NCBI RefSeq assembly: GCF_020054945.1
Contig: NZ_JAIHAU010000010.1
Coordinates: 1-39,171 of the forward strand
Direction of reading: 5' to 3'
Length of the DNA: 39,171 bases
Origin: Mahella sp.
GTDB lineage: Bacteria; Bacillota; Clostridia; Mahellales; Mahellaceae
Every line of letters starts with the position of its first letter. Position 1 is the stretch's first letter. This document shows positions 24,574-31,401 of the stretch, piece after piece. Under the pieces are notes generated by a model. The model ran no database searches, was not told where the DNA came from, and saw only the letters and a program-made list of their open reading frames with translations. The position numbers and the translations under genes were made by a program.

Positions 24574-24613
24574 AAAAATTTATTGGAGCAAAGCACTAAG
24601 TACTTGCCCCAAT
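24574..24613 (-). terminator. Hairpin with U-tract between baeRF and rbsK (terminator or attenuator)
   Basis: On the minus strand ATTGGGGCAA (24613-24604) pairs with TTGCTCCAAT (24591-24582), with one G-U pair, around a 12-nt loop. AAATTTTTAT follows, then directly the rbsK Shine-Dalgarno. It looks like a rho-independent terminator, but rbsK has no promoter space after it, so partial read-through is likely. Confidence 0.7.
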
Positions 24614-24632
24614 ATTTAAAAGTTGAACAGCT

Positions 24633-25787
24633 TTACATTTTATATTTAAATATAGCAGCTACGCCTGTACCGGTAGGCATTTGCTCTTTTGGAAGCACCA
24701 CTATATTACCTTTATTCCTGAAAACCATCTCTCCTAAATCGTCCAATACATCATCAACCAATGAGCCTGCTGAATTGCCTTCCTTTATTTCTCCGCTCAA
24801 GGGATCAACTTTGCCTGGCACTATTCTGTCTTCCTCTATAAGTATCGTATCAATATTAAATTGAAAAGCGGCCATTGCGACTTTTGCTATATCGTCAGAA
24901 CCCAATCCCTTGGATTTGGCATCTCCGAATCTTTCTACAAGCTTCTTTGTCTTTTCCCTATACAGCGGCTCAATGGCCTCCCAAATTTTCTTTTTTAAAT
25001 CCTCTTTAGTAAGCGCAGTATAGTCGACCTTAACCGCTTGCTCTATTAAGAATGGATTGCGGCTTATCTCCTTAAACAGGCTGTAGTATTCGGGCAATGC
25101 CACAACCAACAGCGGCAGCTGGGCTTGCCGCGAGTATCTTTCATAGACCAGCTTATCGATAAAACGGAAGAATTTCTCAGTATCTTCCTTTATCAATTCG
25201 TTTTTATCGTCGTAACCATAGAATATCGTGCTTCCTCCAGTGCTGGTCCGCGGCCTTGGCGCTATGAGCACCTCCTCCTCATCTATACCCAACGCGTCTT
25301 CAATGGTTCTGGGCGTATCCGGATCAAGTTGAACCTCTTCAAATCCATACATATTGCCTTCATACAGCATGAATTGCTTTCGGTTTAAGCCCAGCACATG
25401 ATAGCGGTCGGCTGTCTGGAAAATCCTTATCAACGGTTTAATGTGGAAGCTGTCGGCTGCTACAGCAAGCTCTTTAACCGGCCGCTGGAGCTTATATACT
25501 ACGCATTGGCCTCCTGCTGCCAATACAGCCAGGCCATCATACATGTTAACCCAGAACATTTCATCATCGGCAAGGGCATACAAAGGCTTCATTATAGAAT
25601 CTATTTCGTTTTTAGGATATTTTTCTTTTAATGAATCTTCGATATTTTTGATAAGATTTTTATATCTGATAAGATTTTGTTTGTTTTCTGGCCGATAACG
25701 AACTGTCGGCTCATAAATAGAAATAAACGGAGGTTCTTTTGCTTTCAAAATTGCATGTGGAAAATTGTTAGCGATTTCGTATAGCAT
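24633..25787 (-). CDS. Bacterial eRF1-like (baeRF-type) protein
   Basis: A 384-residue protein that I place among the bacterial archaeo-eukaryotic release factor (baeRF) homologues. Supporting features: N-terminal IANNFPHAILKAKEPPFISIYEPTVRYRPENKQNLIRYKNLI, the ISRKQ-like strand pattern FQTADRYHVLGLNRKQFMLYEGN, a glycine-rich loop RTSTGGSTIFYGYDDKNE (about 209-226) where eRF1 has its GGQ loop, and the C-terminal Rossmann-like part ending in MPTGTGVAAIFKY. No GGQ is present, so peptide release by the usual chemistry is unlikely; a ribosome-rescue or quality-control role has been proposed for the group. The start is ATG 25787 (or 25790) after GGAGGAG; a longer frame would run into the tRNA. It lies 26 bp downstream of tRNA-Pro(UGG) with no terminator between, so the two share a transcript. 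Confidence 0.7.
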   Translation of the reverse strand: MLYEIANNFPHAILKAKEPPFISIYEPTVRYRPENKQNLIRYKNLIKNIEDSLKEKYPKNEIDSIMKPLYALADDEMFWVNMYDGLAVLAAGGQCVVYKLQRPVKELAVAADSFHIKPLIRIFQTADRYHVLGLNRKQFMLYEGNMYGFEEVQLDPDTPRTIEDALGIDEEEVLIAPRPRTSTGGSTIFYGYDDKNELIKEDTEKFFRFIDKLVYERYSRQAQLPLLVVALPEYYSLFKEISRNPFLIEQAVKVDYTALTKEDLKKKIWEAIEPLYREKTKKLVERFGDAKSKGLGSDDIAKVAMAAFQFNIDTILIEEDRIVPGKVDPLSGEIKEGNSAGSLVDDVLDDLGEMVFRNKGNIVVLPKEQMPTGTGVAAIFKYKM

Positions 25788-25813
25788 CATAACTCCTCCC
25801 TTCTTTTTTAAGG

Positions 25814-25890
25814 TGGTCGGGGTGGAGGGATTTGAACCCGCGGCCCCATGCTCCCAAAGCATGTGCGCTACCAAACTGCGCTACACCCCG
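25814..25890 (-). tRNA. tRNA-Pro (anticodon UGG), CCA encoded
   Basis: Read on the minus strand. Acceptor stem CGGGGTG pairs with CACCCCG, then discriminator A and an encoded CCA (25816-25814). The D arm is AGCGCAGTTTGGTAGCGC, the anticodon arm CATGC-TTTGGGA-GCATG with anticodon TGG, and the T arm has GGTTCAAATCC. 77 nt with CCA, a complete cloverleaf by eye. It has its own promoter 9 bp upstream and no terminator before the baeRF gene. A proline tRNA with U34 can read all four CCN codons. Confidence 0.97.
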
Positions 25891-25905
25891 ATATCTTGTA
25901 TTATA

Positions 25906-25934
25906 ATTATAACACCAGCGTGCCATAAATTCAA
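25906..25934 (-). promoter_or_regulatory. Strong sigma-A promoter for tRNA-Pro and baeRF
   Basis: On the minus strand, -35 TTGAAT (25934-25929), 17-bp spacer, perfect -10 TATAAT (25911-25906). The start point would be near 25899, about 9 nt before the mature tRNA 5' end. Confidence 0.75.
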
Positions 25935-25982
25935 GCGCATCTTCGTCTCCTAATATAATCCATTCGTTATTAAAGCCATGAA

Positions 25983-26891
25983 CTACTCTCTATCTACATT
26001 TCGACACAATGTGTTTTTTGTGATCCTTACGCTATTTAAAAATGGCAGTTTTGTTTCAACAATCAACACTGCTGCAATAATCATGAAACATCCTAGAACC
26101 GTTCGGATAGTCAGCGCTTCTCCTAAAAACAAGACAGAAGCCAACGAACCAAAAACAGACTCACTGGATAATATTATCGCAGCCCTCGTAGAAGTTGTCA
26201 ATGTTTGAGATATATTTTGCAGCAGAAACGCAACGCCGGTGCTGAGCACACCCAGATAAAGCAGCGAAAGCATACCGTTGACGCCAATCAAGCTCTGCCC
26301 GCCCGGGAAAATAAGCATCAGCGGAAGCGAAAAAATGCATGCAAAAGCAAATTGTACAATCGTTAGTAAAATAACATCGCATGTCTTCACAAAAATGCCA
26401 ACGCAATAAATATGGAAGGCAAAAAAAACTGCACAAAGCAGCGTCAGCGCATCCCCTATGTTAACGGTAAACGCGCCGTTGAGCATCAGTACGCCAGCGC
26501 CTGCGGCGGCGAGAAAGCCTCCGATGATTCCATAGGCGTCGATTTTTTCATGAAAAAGTATCAGGCCGATAAAAGGCACCATTACAACATTGGTTGATGT
26601 TAAAAAAGCGTTTTTTGATGCGGTTGTATATTGCAACCCCATGGTTTGCAAAGCAAACGCCACACAAAGAAAGAATCCCAGCAGCATACCTGAAAACAAA
26701 ACCCTTAGATTCATTTTCCTGAAATGTTTGTAATACACCGCAGAAAGCAAAAGCGTACCGATCAAAAAGCGAATCCCTGTAATTTGATAAGGCGTAAGGT
26801 TCGTTTCCAAAGCTGCTTTCGAGGCAACAAATCCCCCTCCCCAGATCATCGCTGTTACAATCAAACCGAGTTCTCCCCGATATTTTTTCAA
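25983..26891 (-). CDS. EamA/DMT-family transporter
   Basis: A 302-residue protein with ten predicted membrane helices in two EamA repeats (about 1-135 and 145-285). Start ELGLIVTAMIWGGGFVASKAAL and second-repeat LSLLYLGVLSTGVAFLLQNISQT...ESVFGSLASVLFLGE are family hallmarks. The family exports or exchanges amino acids and other metabolites; the substrate cannot be told. The start is TTG 26891, with GGAGTG 7 nt before it. Isoleucine codons here are mostly ATT/ATC (for example GLIVTAMIW and YQITGIRF), whereas neighbouring genes favour ATA, which suggests recent transfer. It stands alone between the tRNA-Pro unit and the DUF554 gene, with no clear promoter or terminator found by eye. Confidence 0.92.
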   Translation of the reverse strand: MKKYRGELGLIVTAMIWGGGFVASKAALETNLTPYQITGIRFLIGTLLLSAVYYKHFRKMNLRVLFSGMLLGFFLCVAFALQTMGLQYTTASKNAFLTSTNVVMVPFIGLILFHEKIDAYGIIGGFLAAAGAGVLMLNGAFTVNIGDALTLLCAVFFAFHIYCVGIFVKTCDVILLTIVQFAFACIFSLPLMLIFPGGQSLIGVNGMLSLLYLGVLSTGVAFLLQNISQTLTTSTRAAIILSSESVFGSLASVLFLGEALTIRTVLGCFMIIAAVLIVETKLPFLNSVRITKNTLCRNVDRE

Positions 26892-27020
26892 GCCAATTCA
26901 CTCCAATCCGAAAAATCCCATAAATAAAGCAAACAAACACTTGTTGTCCGGGCAAAAGGCGGATCACAGTTCCCACAACCTGTATGCGGATCAAAATTTT
27001 CAGCCATACATTATATGGCC

Positions 27021-27731
27021 TTACAGCATTCGGCGTATCAGTTCATATATAAGCGGCAGGAATATGGACGGTAATAGATTGCCTATCTTTATGCGCTTTA
27101 TATCCAGCAGACTTATGCCTATGCCCATTATGAGCACGCCGCCTATCGACGACATGGATTCTATAACCGGAGGTGTAAGTACGTCTTTGAGCGCCGCAGC
27201 CGACAGCGTTATGGCCCCCTGATATATGAATACCGGTATAGCGGCAAACGCCACGCCTATACCGAGACTGGATGAAAAAATGACCGCCGTGACACCGTCC
27301 AATATAGATTTTGCAAACAGCGTCTGATGCGTGCCGGATAAACCGCTCTCCAGCGAACCCATGATGGCCATGGCCCCTACGCAATACACCAGACTGGCTG
27401 TCACAAATGCCTGCGCAAATGTCCCCTCGCCTGAAAACCTCGACTGCAACCTGGCTGCCATGCTGTTCAGCCTCTGCTCTATCTTAAGCCACTCGCCCAC
27501 AAGACCGCCTATTACGAGGCTTATCACCATCATAAGCATAGGGTCTACGCCCAGCGCCTTTGAATCTATGCCGGTAAATCTGAGCGCACCGGATATGCCT
27601 ATGATTATAACGGCCATGCCTATGGCCTGCATGACGATGTCTTTATATTTATCCGGCAATCCGCCTTTTATAATTTTGCCCAAAAATGCCCCGGCCACTA
27701 TGGCCAGGGCATTAACTATCGTACCTGTCAT
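27021..27731 (-). CDS. DUF554 (YdfK/YqgA-type) membrane protein
   Basis: A 236-residue integral membrane protein with about seven helices. MTGTIVNALAIVAGAFLGKIIKGGLP at the start and the GALRF, GLVGEWLKIEQRLN and GIGVAFAAIPVFIYQGAITL blocks are typical of DUF554. Its biochemical function is unknown. The start ATG lies 1 nt after the hpf stop (TGATATG), so translation is coupled to hpf. The isoleucine codons are mostly ATA, as in the rest of the window. The conserved membrane protein is unlike HPF in role; the link may be only transcriptional. Confidence 0.9.
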   Translation of the reverse strand: MTGTIVNALAIVAGAFLGKIIKGGLPDKYKDIVMQAIGMAVIIIGISGALRFTGIDSKALGVDPMLMMVISLVIGGLVGEWLKIEQRLNSMAARLQSRFSGEGTFAQAFVTASLVYCVGAMAIMGSLESGLSGTHQTLFAKSILDGVTAVIFSSSLGIGVAFAAIPVFIYQGAITLSAAALKDVLTPPVIESMSSIGGVLIMGIGISLLDIKRIKIGNLLPSIFLPLIYELIRRML

Positions 27732-27732
27732 A

Positions 27733-28272
27733 TCAGGCGTATTCCGGCTCTATCAAGCCGTAGCCTCCGTTTCTTCTCCTGTATACCACATTTACCTCTT
27801 CTGTTTCGGCATTATTGAATACGAAGAAATCATGGCCCAGCAATTCCATTTGCGTTATGGCTTCCTCTATCGACATTGGCTTCAGGGCAAATCTCTTGGT
27901 CCTCACCACTTCGTACCCTTCCAATTCCTCCGGTTCGGCCTCTATGTCGAATATAGGCTCTTCGTACTTGAAAGCGCCCTCTTTTATGCGTTTCTCCAAT
28001 TTGGTCTTATGCTTGCGGATCTGGCGCTCCAGCTTTTCAAGCACGCCTTCTATGGATGTGTACATATCATCGGAATAATCTTCCGCGCGTAATATGGTTC
28101 CATTTAAGGGTATGGTCACCTCAACTATATGACGGTTTTTTTCTACAGACATGACCACACGGACCTCGGTGTCCTCATCGAAATATCTGTCGAATTTCCC
28201 CAACTTCTTAGCTACCATAGCACGCAACGCATCGGTAATAGGTATGTTTTTGCCGCTGATAATTATACGCAT
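27733..28272 (-). CDS. hpf: Ribosome hibernation promoting factor, long form
   Basis: A 179-residue long-form HPF, which binds the 30S decoding centre and dimerises ribosomes into 100S particles when growth stops. The N-terminal S30AE domain (1-100: MRIIISGKNIPITDALRAMVAKKLGKFDRYFDED...VEVTIPLNGTILRAEDYSDDMYTSIEGVLEKLERQIRKHK) is followed by a linker. The C-terminal dimerisation domain (about 124-175) reads RTKRFALKPMSIEEAITQMELLGHDFFVFNNAETEEVNVVYRRRNGGYGLIEP. The ATG at 28272 has AAAGGAGG 9 nt before it; two earlier in-frame ATGs (28281, 28278) are too close to that site. It has its own promoter, 3 bp after the upstream glutamine-type ABC gene. Confidence 0.96.
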   Translation of the reverse strand: MRIIISGKNIPITDALRAMVAKKLGKFDRYFDEDTEVRVVMSVEKNRHIVEVTIPLNGTILRAEDYSDDMYTSIEGVLEKLERQIRKHKTKLEKRIKEGAFKYEEPIFDIEAEPEELEGYEVVRTKRFALKPMSIEEAITQMELLGHDFFVFNNAETEEVNVVYRRRNGGYGLIEPEYA

Positions 28273-28305
28273 AGCCATCATCCTCCTTTGATTCTTTCTA
28301 ACTAT

Positions 28306-28334
28306 ATTTTATACTATAATACGGCATTATTCAA
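28306..28334 (-). promoter_or_regulatory. Sigma-A-type promoter for hpf
   Basis: On the minus strand, -35 TTGAAT (28334-28329), 17-bp spacer, -10 TAAAAT (28311-28306). It fits entirely in the 56-bp gap after the ABC ATPase stop codon. No terminator for the ABC operon is visible there, so read-through into hpf is also possible. Confidence 0.5.
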
Positions 28335-28337
28335 GGA

Positions 28338-29081
28338 TTACAGTACTTTGCCCAGGAAAGCCCTGGTCCTTTCATTCTGAGGATTAGAGAATATCTGAGC
28401 CGGCGTGCCTTCCTCAGCTATTATACCGGCATCCATGAACAGCACGCGGTCGCTGACTTCCCGCGCGAAACCCATCTCATGGCTTACCACCAGCATGGTC
28501 ATGCCATCCTTGGCAAGCTGTTTCATGACATCGAGCACCTCTCCCACCATCTCCGGGTCCAATGCTGACGTAGGCTCGTCGAACAGCATGACATCAGGAT
28601 CCATAGCTAAAGCGCGGGCTATTGCCACACGCTGCTTCTGCCCTCCTGAAAGCTGAGCCGGATATGCTTCCGCTTTGTCGCTTAACCCTACCCTGGCCAA
28701 CAATTGTCGCGCTCTGGCATATACAGCTTCTTTATCCAGCTTTTTGACCTTAATGGGGGCTAATGCCACATTATCTATCACCTTAAGATGGGGGAAAAGA
28801 TTAAACTGCTGAAATACCATGCCCACTTTCTGGCGGAGTTTGTTTATGTCCTTCTTATGCTCCATAACCGATATGCCCTCTATATATACCTCGCCGGACG
28901 TAGGTTCCTCAAGCAGATTTATACAGCGCAAAAACGTGCTTTTACCCGAACCGCTGGGGCCTATTATGCTTATCACCTCGCCCCTATTGACCTTTGTGGT
29001 GATACCCTTTAATACCTCGAGTTCACCGAAATTTTTGCATAGCTCCACCGTCTCTATCATAACCTGGTCTTCATTGCTCAC
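28338..29081 (-). CDS. Polar amino-acid ABC transporter ATPase (GlnQ type)
   Basis: A 247-residue ABC ATPase. Walker [10 protein letters not shown] (about 41-49), Q loop [10 protein letters not shown], signature [16 protein letters not shown] (about 144-159), Walker [15 protein letters not shown] (about 164-177) and switch His in VVSHEMGFA. The sequence belongs to the GlnQ/HisP/ArtP branch that powers uptake of polar amino acids. Its start overlaps the permease gene by 11 bp. Substrate specificity (glutamine, cystine, arginine and others) is not settled by sequence. Confidence 0.95.
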   Translation of the reverse strand: MSNEDQVMIETVELCKNFGELEVLKGITTKVNRGEVISIIGPSGSGKSTFLRCINLLEEPTSGEVYIEGISVMEHKKDINKLRQKVGMVFQQFNLFPHLKVIDNVALAPIKVKKLDKEAVYARARQLLARVGLSDKAEAYPAQLSGGQKQRVAIARALAMDPDVMLFDEPTSALDPEMVGEVLDVMKQLAKDGMTMLVVSHEMGFAREVSDRVLFMDAGIIAEEGTPAQIFSNPQNERTRAFLGKVL

Positions 29082-29745
29082 TTATTCTCATCCTCCTTTC
29101 GATCTTGCCGAATATAAACGATATGAGGTTTGTCAATACAAGATAGATGGCTGCCGCCGTAAGCAACGGCGTATACGGATCAAACGTCATGCTGCGTATA
29201 ATATCCGCGCCCTTGGTCAAATCGTCCAATGCTATGAAACCGGATACCGATGTTTCTTTAAGCAGCGTTATGAATTCATTCGTCAACGCCGGCAATATAT
29301 TTCTGAAAGCCTGAGCCATGATTATATGGCGCATAGCCATGCCATAAGGCATACCCAGCGACCGTGCCGCTTCCATCTGACCTTTATCCACGGCCTGTAT
29401 ACCGGCTCTTACTATCTCGGCTACATAACCGCCGCTGTTTATGCCGAAGGCCACTATAGCCACCATCAGTTTAGGCACCGCTGTACTACCGAATATTATA
29501 TAATATATGATCAAAAGCTGCACCACGGTAGGCGTACCCCTTATGAGCTCAACATACGTCGACGCCAATGCCTTAAATATTTTATTTTTGGATGTCTTGC
29601 CCAGCGCCATCACAACGCCTATGACCATGCCTAGCACAGCCGCTGCCAGCGCTATTATGATGGTGATTTTAAGGCCATTGAGTATATACATATATCGGTC
29701 ATCGCGTATAAAATTCTTGTATATGGCATTATAAAGCCCGTCCAA
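29071..29745 (-). CDS. Polar amino-acid ABC transporter permease (GlnP type)
   Basis: A 224-residue permease of the HisM/GlnP family with about five helices. [31 protein letters not shown] starts the core and the EAA loop is [42 protein letters not shown] (about 132-173). The start is TTG 29745, with GGAGG 7 nt before it. A hairpin at 29767-29802 separates it from the binding-protein gene upstream, and its end overlaps the ATPase gene by 11 bp. Confidence 0.93.
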   Translation of the reverse strand: MDGLYNAIYKNFIRDDRYMYILNGLKITIIIALAAAVLGMVIGVVMALGKTSKNKIFKALASTYVELIRGTPTVVQLLIIYYIIFGSTAVPKLMVAIVAFGINSGGYVAEIVRAGIQAVDKGQMEAARSLGMPYGMAMRHIIMAQAFRNILPALTNEFITLLKETSVSGFIALDDLTKGADIIRSMTFDPYTPLLTAAAIYLVLTNLISFIFGKIERRMRISEQ

Positions 29746-29766
29746 TAAAATTCCTCCTTATACAGT

Positions 29767-29802
29767 GAAATAGCCAGCGATCAACCGACCGCCAGCTATT
29801 TC
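29767..29802 (-). terminator. Intercistronic hairpin after the amino-acid binding protein
   Basis: GAAATAGC (29767-29774) pairs exactly with GCTATTTC (29795-29802), and an inner GCGATC...CGC stretch can extend it. The minus-strand tail (ACTGTATAAGG) has no T-run, so partial termination or protection of the binding-protein mRNA is more likely than full termination. Confidence 0.5.
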
Positions 29803-29818
29803 TCGTTTCTGTGTGTGG

Positions 29819-30616
29819 TCATTCCGCTCTATAATCAGGTATATACTTTTTGAATATCTCGTCCAGTTTCCCGCTGTCTTTCAGCTCTTTCAATGTATCA
29901 TTTATAGTCTGAAGCAGTTCTGTATCGCCCTTCCTTACCGCTATAGCGTATTCTTCCGGAGGTGCGGCCGGTTCATCGAGCAGCTTTATCTCAGGATTAA
30001 GCTCAGCCAGAGCCATAGATGTATAATTATCCAACACCACGGCGTCTACGCGCTTATTCTTAAGATCCAGCACAGCATCGGCGCCCTTGCTATATGTCAT
30101 TAACGTGACATCCTTATACGGGCTGTCCTCCGCCCTGAGAAGATCGGCGCCAGTAGTCCCTTCTTGAGCGCCTATTGTCTTGCCGTTCATGTCCTCTGCC
30201 ATCTTTATAGTATCGTTATCCTTCAGCACTACAATAGCCTGCACGGCTTTGAAGTATGTATCGCTAAAGTCCACTTCCTCTTGTCTATCCGGCGTTATAG
30301 TATACCCCGCCGCTATGAAGTCGACCTTGCCGCTCTTCAATGCCGATGGCAGCGCTCCGAAATCCATATCCTCTATCTTAAGCTTTACTCCAATTTTGTC
30401 GGCTATGGCTTGAGCTATCTCGGCATCGATACCCACAACAGCATCGCCCTCGCGCATCTCAAACGGCGGAAATGCCGCATTTGTACCCATTATAACTTGG
30501 CCATCGTCATTTATGCGCTGCATAGTATCGATACTGCCGCTGCAACCGACCGCCATTGTTGCCACCAACACCGTAGCTATTAATATAAATATAATGTTAA
30601 AGGGTTTTTTAACCAT
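29819..30616 (-). CDS. Polar amino-acid ABC transporter binding lipoprotein
   Basis: A 265-residue periplasmic-binding-like protein of the SBP_bac_3 family, anchored as a lipoprotein: signal MVKKPFNIIFILIATVLVATMAVGC with lipidation at Cys25. Family motifs: GTNAAFPPFEMREGDAVVGIDAEIAQAIADKIGVKLKIEDMDFGALPSALKSGKVDFIAAGYTITPDRQEEVDFSDTYF (about 43-121), including the Arg in TPDRQEEVDFS that binds the alpha-carboxylate, and GAQEGTTGADLL. It starts the three-gene operon binding protein, permease, ATPase, with a good promoter at 30651-30679. Confidence 0.95.
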   Translation of the reverse strand: MVKKPFNIIFILIATVLVATMAVGCSGSIDTMQRINDDGQVIMGTNAAFPPFEMREGDAVVGIDAEIAQAIADKIGVKLKIEDMDFGALPSALKSGKVDFIAAGYTITPDRQEEVDFSDTYFKAVQAIVVLKDNDTIKMAEDMNGKTIGAQEGTTGADLLRAEDSPYKDVTLMTYSKGADAVLDLKNKRVDAVVLDNYTSMALAELNPEIKLLDEPAAPPEEYAIAVRKGDTELLQTINDTLKELKDSGKLDEIFKKYIPDYRAE

Positions 30617-30650
30617 CTCTCCAGCTCCTTATTCAATAATATCAAGCATA

Positions 30651-30679
30651 ATTATACGTTATAATGAATAGAAAATCAA
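30651..30679 (-). promoter_or_regulatory. Sigma-A promoter for the amino-acid ABC operon
   Basis: On the minus strand, -35 TTGATT (30679-30674), 17-bp spacer, perfect -10 TATAAT (30656-30651). Confidence 0.7.
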
Positions 30680-30712
30680 TTAGATTTGCAAATGATATGT
30701 GTATATAAAAAC

Positions 30713-30773
30713 TGTGGATAATGTGCGTAACTCTGTTGATAACACTGGTTTTCGCCATTTAAATTGTGGATAA
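30713..30773 (+). promoter_or_regulatory. Cluster of three DnaA boxes
   Basis: TGTGGATAA at 30713-30721 and 30765-30773 are exact complements of the consensus DnaA box TTATCCACA. TGTTGATAA at 30734-30742 differs by one base. All three have the same orientation, with start-to-start spacings of 21 and 31 bp, close to two and three helical turns. The stretch is AT-rich and gene-free. No dnaA or dnaN gene is in the window, so it is unlikely to be oriC; a DnaA titration site or DnaA-controlled promoter region is the more likely meaning. Confidence 0.6.
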
Positions 30774-30823
30774 CCATGTGTATGGAGGAAAAATGTCAAC
30801 TAAAAGCACTTTTATTTACATAT

Positions 30824-30841
30824 TATAGTAGCTATAGTAGC
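30824..30841 (+). repeat. Perfect 9-bp tandem duplication
   Basis: TATAGTAGC occurs twice in a row (30824-30832, 30833-30841), 50 bp after the last DnaA box and just before the terminator. It contains TAG triplets, but no DnaA box directly adjoins it. Confidence 0.8.
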
Positions 30842-30850
30842 TGTATAAGA

Positions 30851-30885
30851 AAAAATTTAAAGGCCATGCTCGAAAGCATGGCCTT
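30851..30885 (-). terminator. Rho-independent terminator after the zinc-ribbon gene
   Basis: AAGGCCATGC (30860-30869) pairs exactly with GCATGGCCTT (30876-30885) around a 6-nt loop (TTTCGA on the minus strand). On the minus strand TTAAATTTTTTC follows. Confidence 0.9.
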
Positions 30886-30940
30886 GTAGACCAAATCAAC
30901 CCTCTATCTTAAATGGGAAACCATTAAGCTTGGGGATTAC

Positions 30941-31231
30941 CTATCTGCGCGCTTGGTAACAATCACTGCAGTAAACTGGTCTATCGTTTCTCGGTTCAAA
31001 TGGAACCTTAGTAGGTGCACCGCACGCTGCGCATACCGCATCGTACATCTGGCGTGGCTGCCTCGATGACATGCTGCCGCCTCTTCTGTTGGCTTTTCTG
31101 GAGTCTCTGCAGTCTTTGCATCTAGCGGGTTCGTTTTGGAAACCCCTTTCAGCATAGAATTCCTGCTCTCCGGCTGTGAACACGAACTCGCGGCCACAAT
31201 CCTTGCACACTAATACTTTGTCTTCATACAT
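30941..31231 (-). CDS. Small zinc-ribbon protein with two Cys4 sites
   Basis: A 96-residue basic protein. The first zinc site, CKDCGREFVFTAGEQEFYAERGFQNEPARCKDC (about 9-41), is the zf-trcl type. A short Arg/Ser-rich linker follows, then a second site CAACGAPTKVPFEPRNDRPVYCSDCY (about 67-92) of CxxC...CxxC form. Proteins of this build are common in Clostridia and are thought to bind nucleic acid or to act with cold-shock-type factors; the function here is unknown. ATG 31231 follows GAGGGG. It is a single-gene unit: promoter at 31288-31316, a hairpin at the very start of its leader, and a strong terminator. It diverges from proS. Confidence 0.85.
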   Translation of the reverse strand: MYEDKVLVCKDCGREFVFTAGEQEFYAERGFQNEPARCKDCRDSRKANRRGGSMSSRQPRQMYDAVCAACGAPTKVPFEPRNDRPVYCSDCYQARR

Positions 31232-31262
31232 GGAATAAATCCCCTCGCTTATAAGTTTTTAC

Positions 31263-31281
31263 TACGCGACTTTATCGCGTA
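31263..31281 (-). promoter_or_regulatory. Inverted repeat at the 5' end of the zinc-ribbon mRNA
   Basis: TACGCGA (31263-31269) and TCGCGTA (31275-31281) form a perfect 7-bp stem with a 5-nt loop. It starts about 7 bp after the -10 box, so it is either an operator or a 5'-terminal mRNA hairpin. Confidence 0.5.
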
Positions 31282-31287
31282 TGATTC

Positions 31288-31316
31288 ATTATACAACCAT
31301 TGTTCCCGAAAAGCAA
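31288..31316 (-). promoter_or_regulatory. Sigma-A promoter for the zinc-ribbon gene
   Basis: On the minus strand, -35 TTGCTT (31316-31311), 17-bp spacer, perfect -10 TATAAT (31293-31288). Confidence 0.7.
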
Positions 31317-31333
31317 TAGATTTATTAAAAAAT

Positions 31334-31362
31334 TTTTTATTTTCTTTTCCCTATGGTATAAT
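31334..31362 (+). promoter_or_regulatory. Extended -10 promoter for proS
   Basis: TGGTATAAT at 31354-31362 is an extended -10; the -35 (TTTTTA, 31334-31339) is weak but lies in an A/T tract. The leader to the proS ATG is about 33 nt, too short for a T-box riboswitch. Confidence 0.55.
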
Positions 31363-31401
31363 AATAAGCGATTATTTGCGATAAAGGTGGTATATTTACA
31401 T

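Noticed and set aside
26548-26994. Overlapping frame at the start of the EamA gene
   Set aside because: It reads the same strand in another frame; the TTG frame gives a full ten-helix EamA protein, the other gives no family features.
30793-30828. 11-codon plus-strand frame (MSTKSTFIYIL) with a good GGAGG site
   Set aside because: No plus-strand promoter is clear and no plus-strand gene follows for 570 bp; the following hairpin terminates on the minus strand, so a leader-peptide attenuator is not supported.
30713-30885. Chromosomal replication origin
   Set aside because: Only three DnaA boxes, no dnaA, dnaN or other replication gene nearby, and no DnaA-trio run directly beside a box; a cluster for titration or regulation fits better.
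31362-31401. T-box riboswitch before proS
   Set aside because: The leader is only about 30-40 nt and has no specifier or antiterminator structure.
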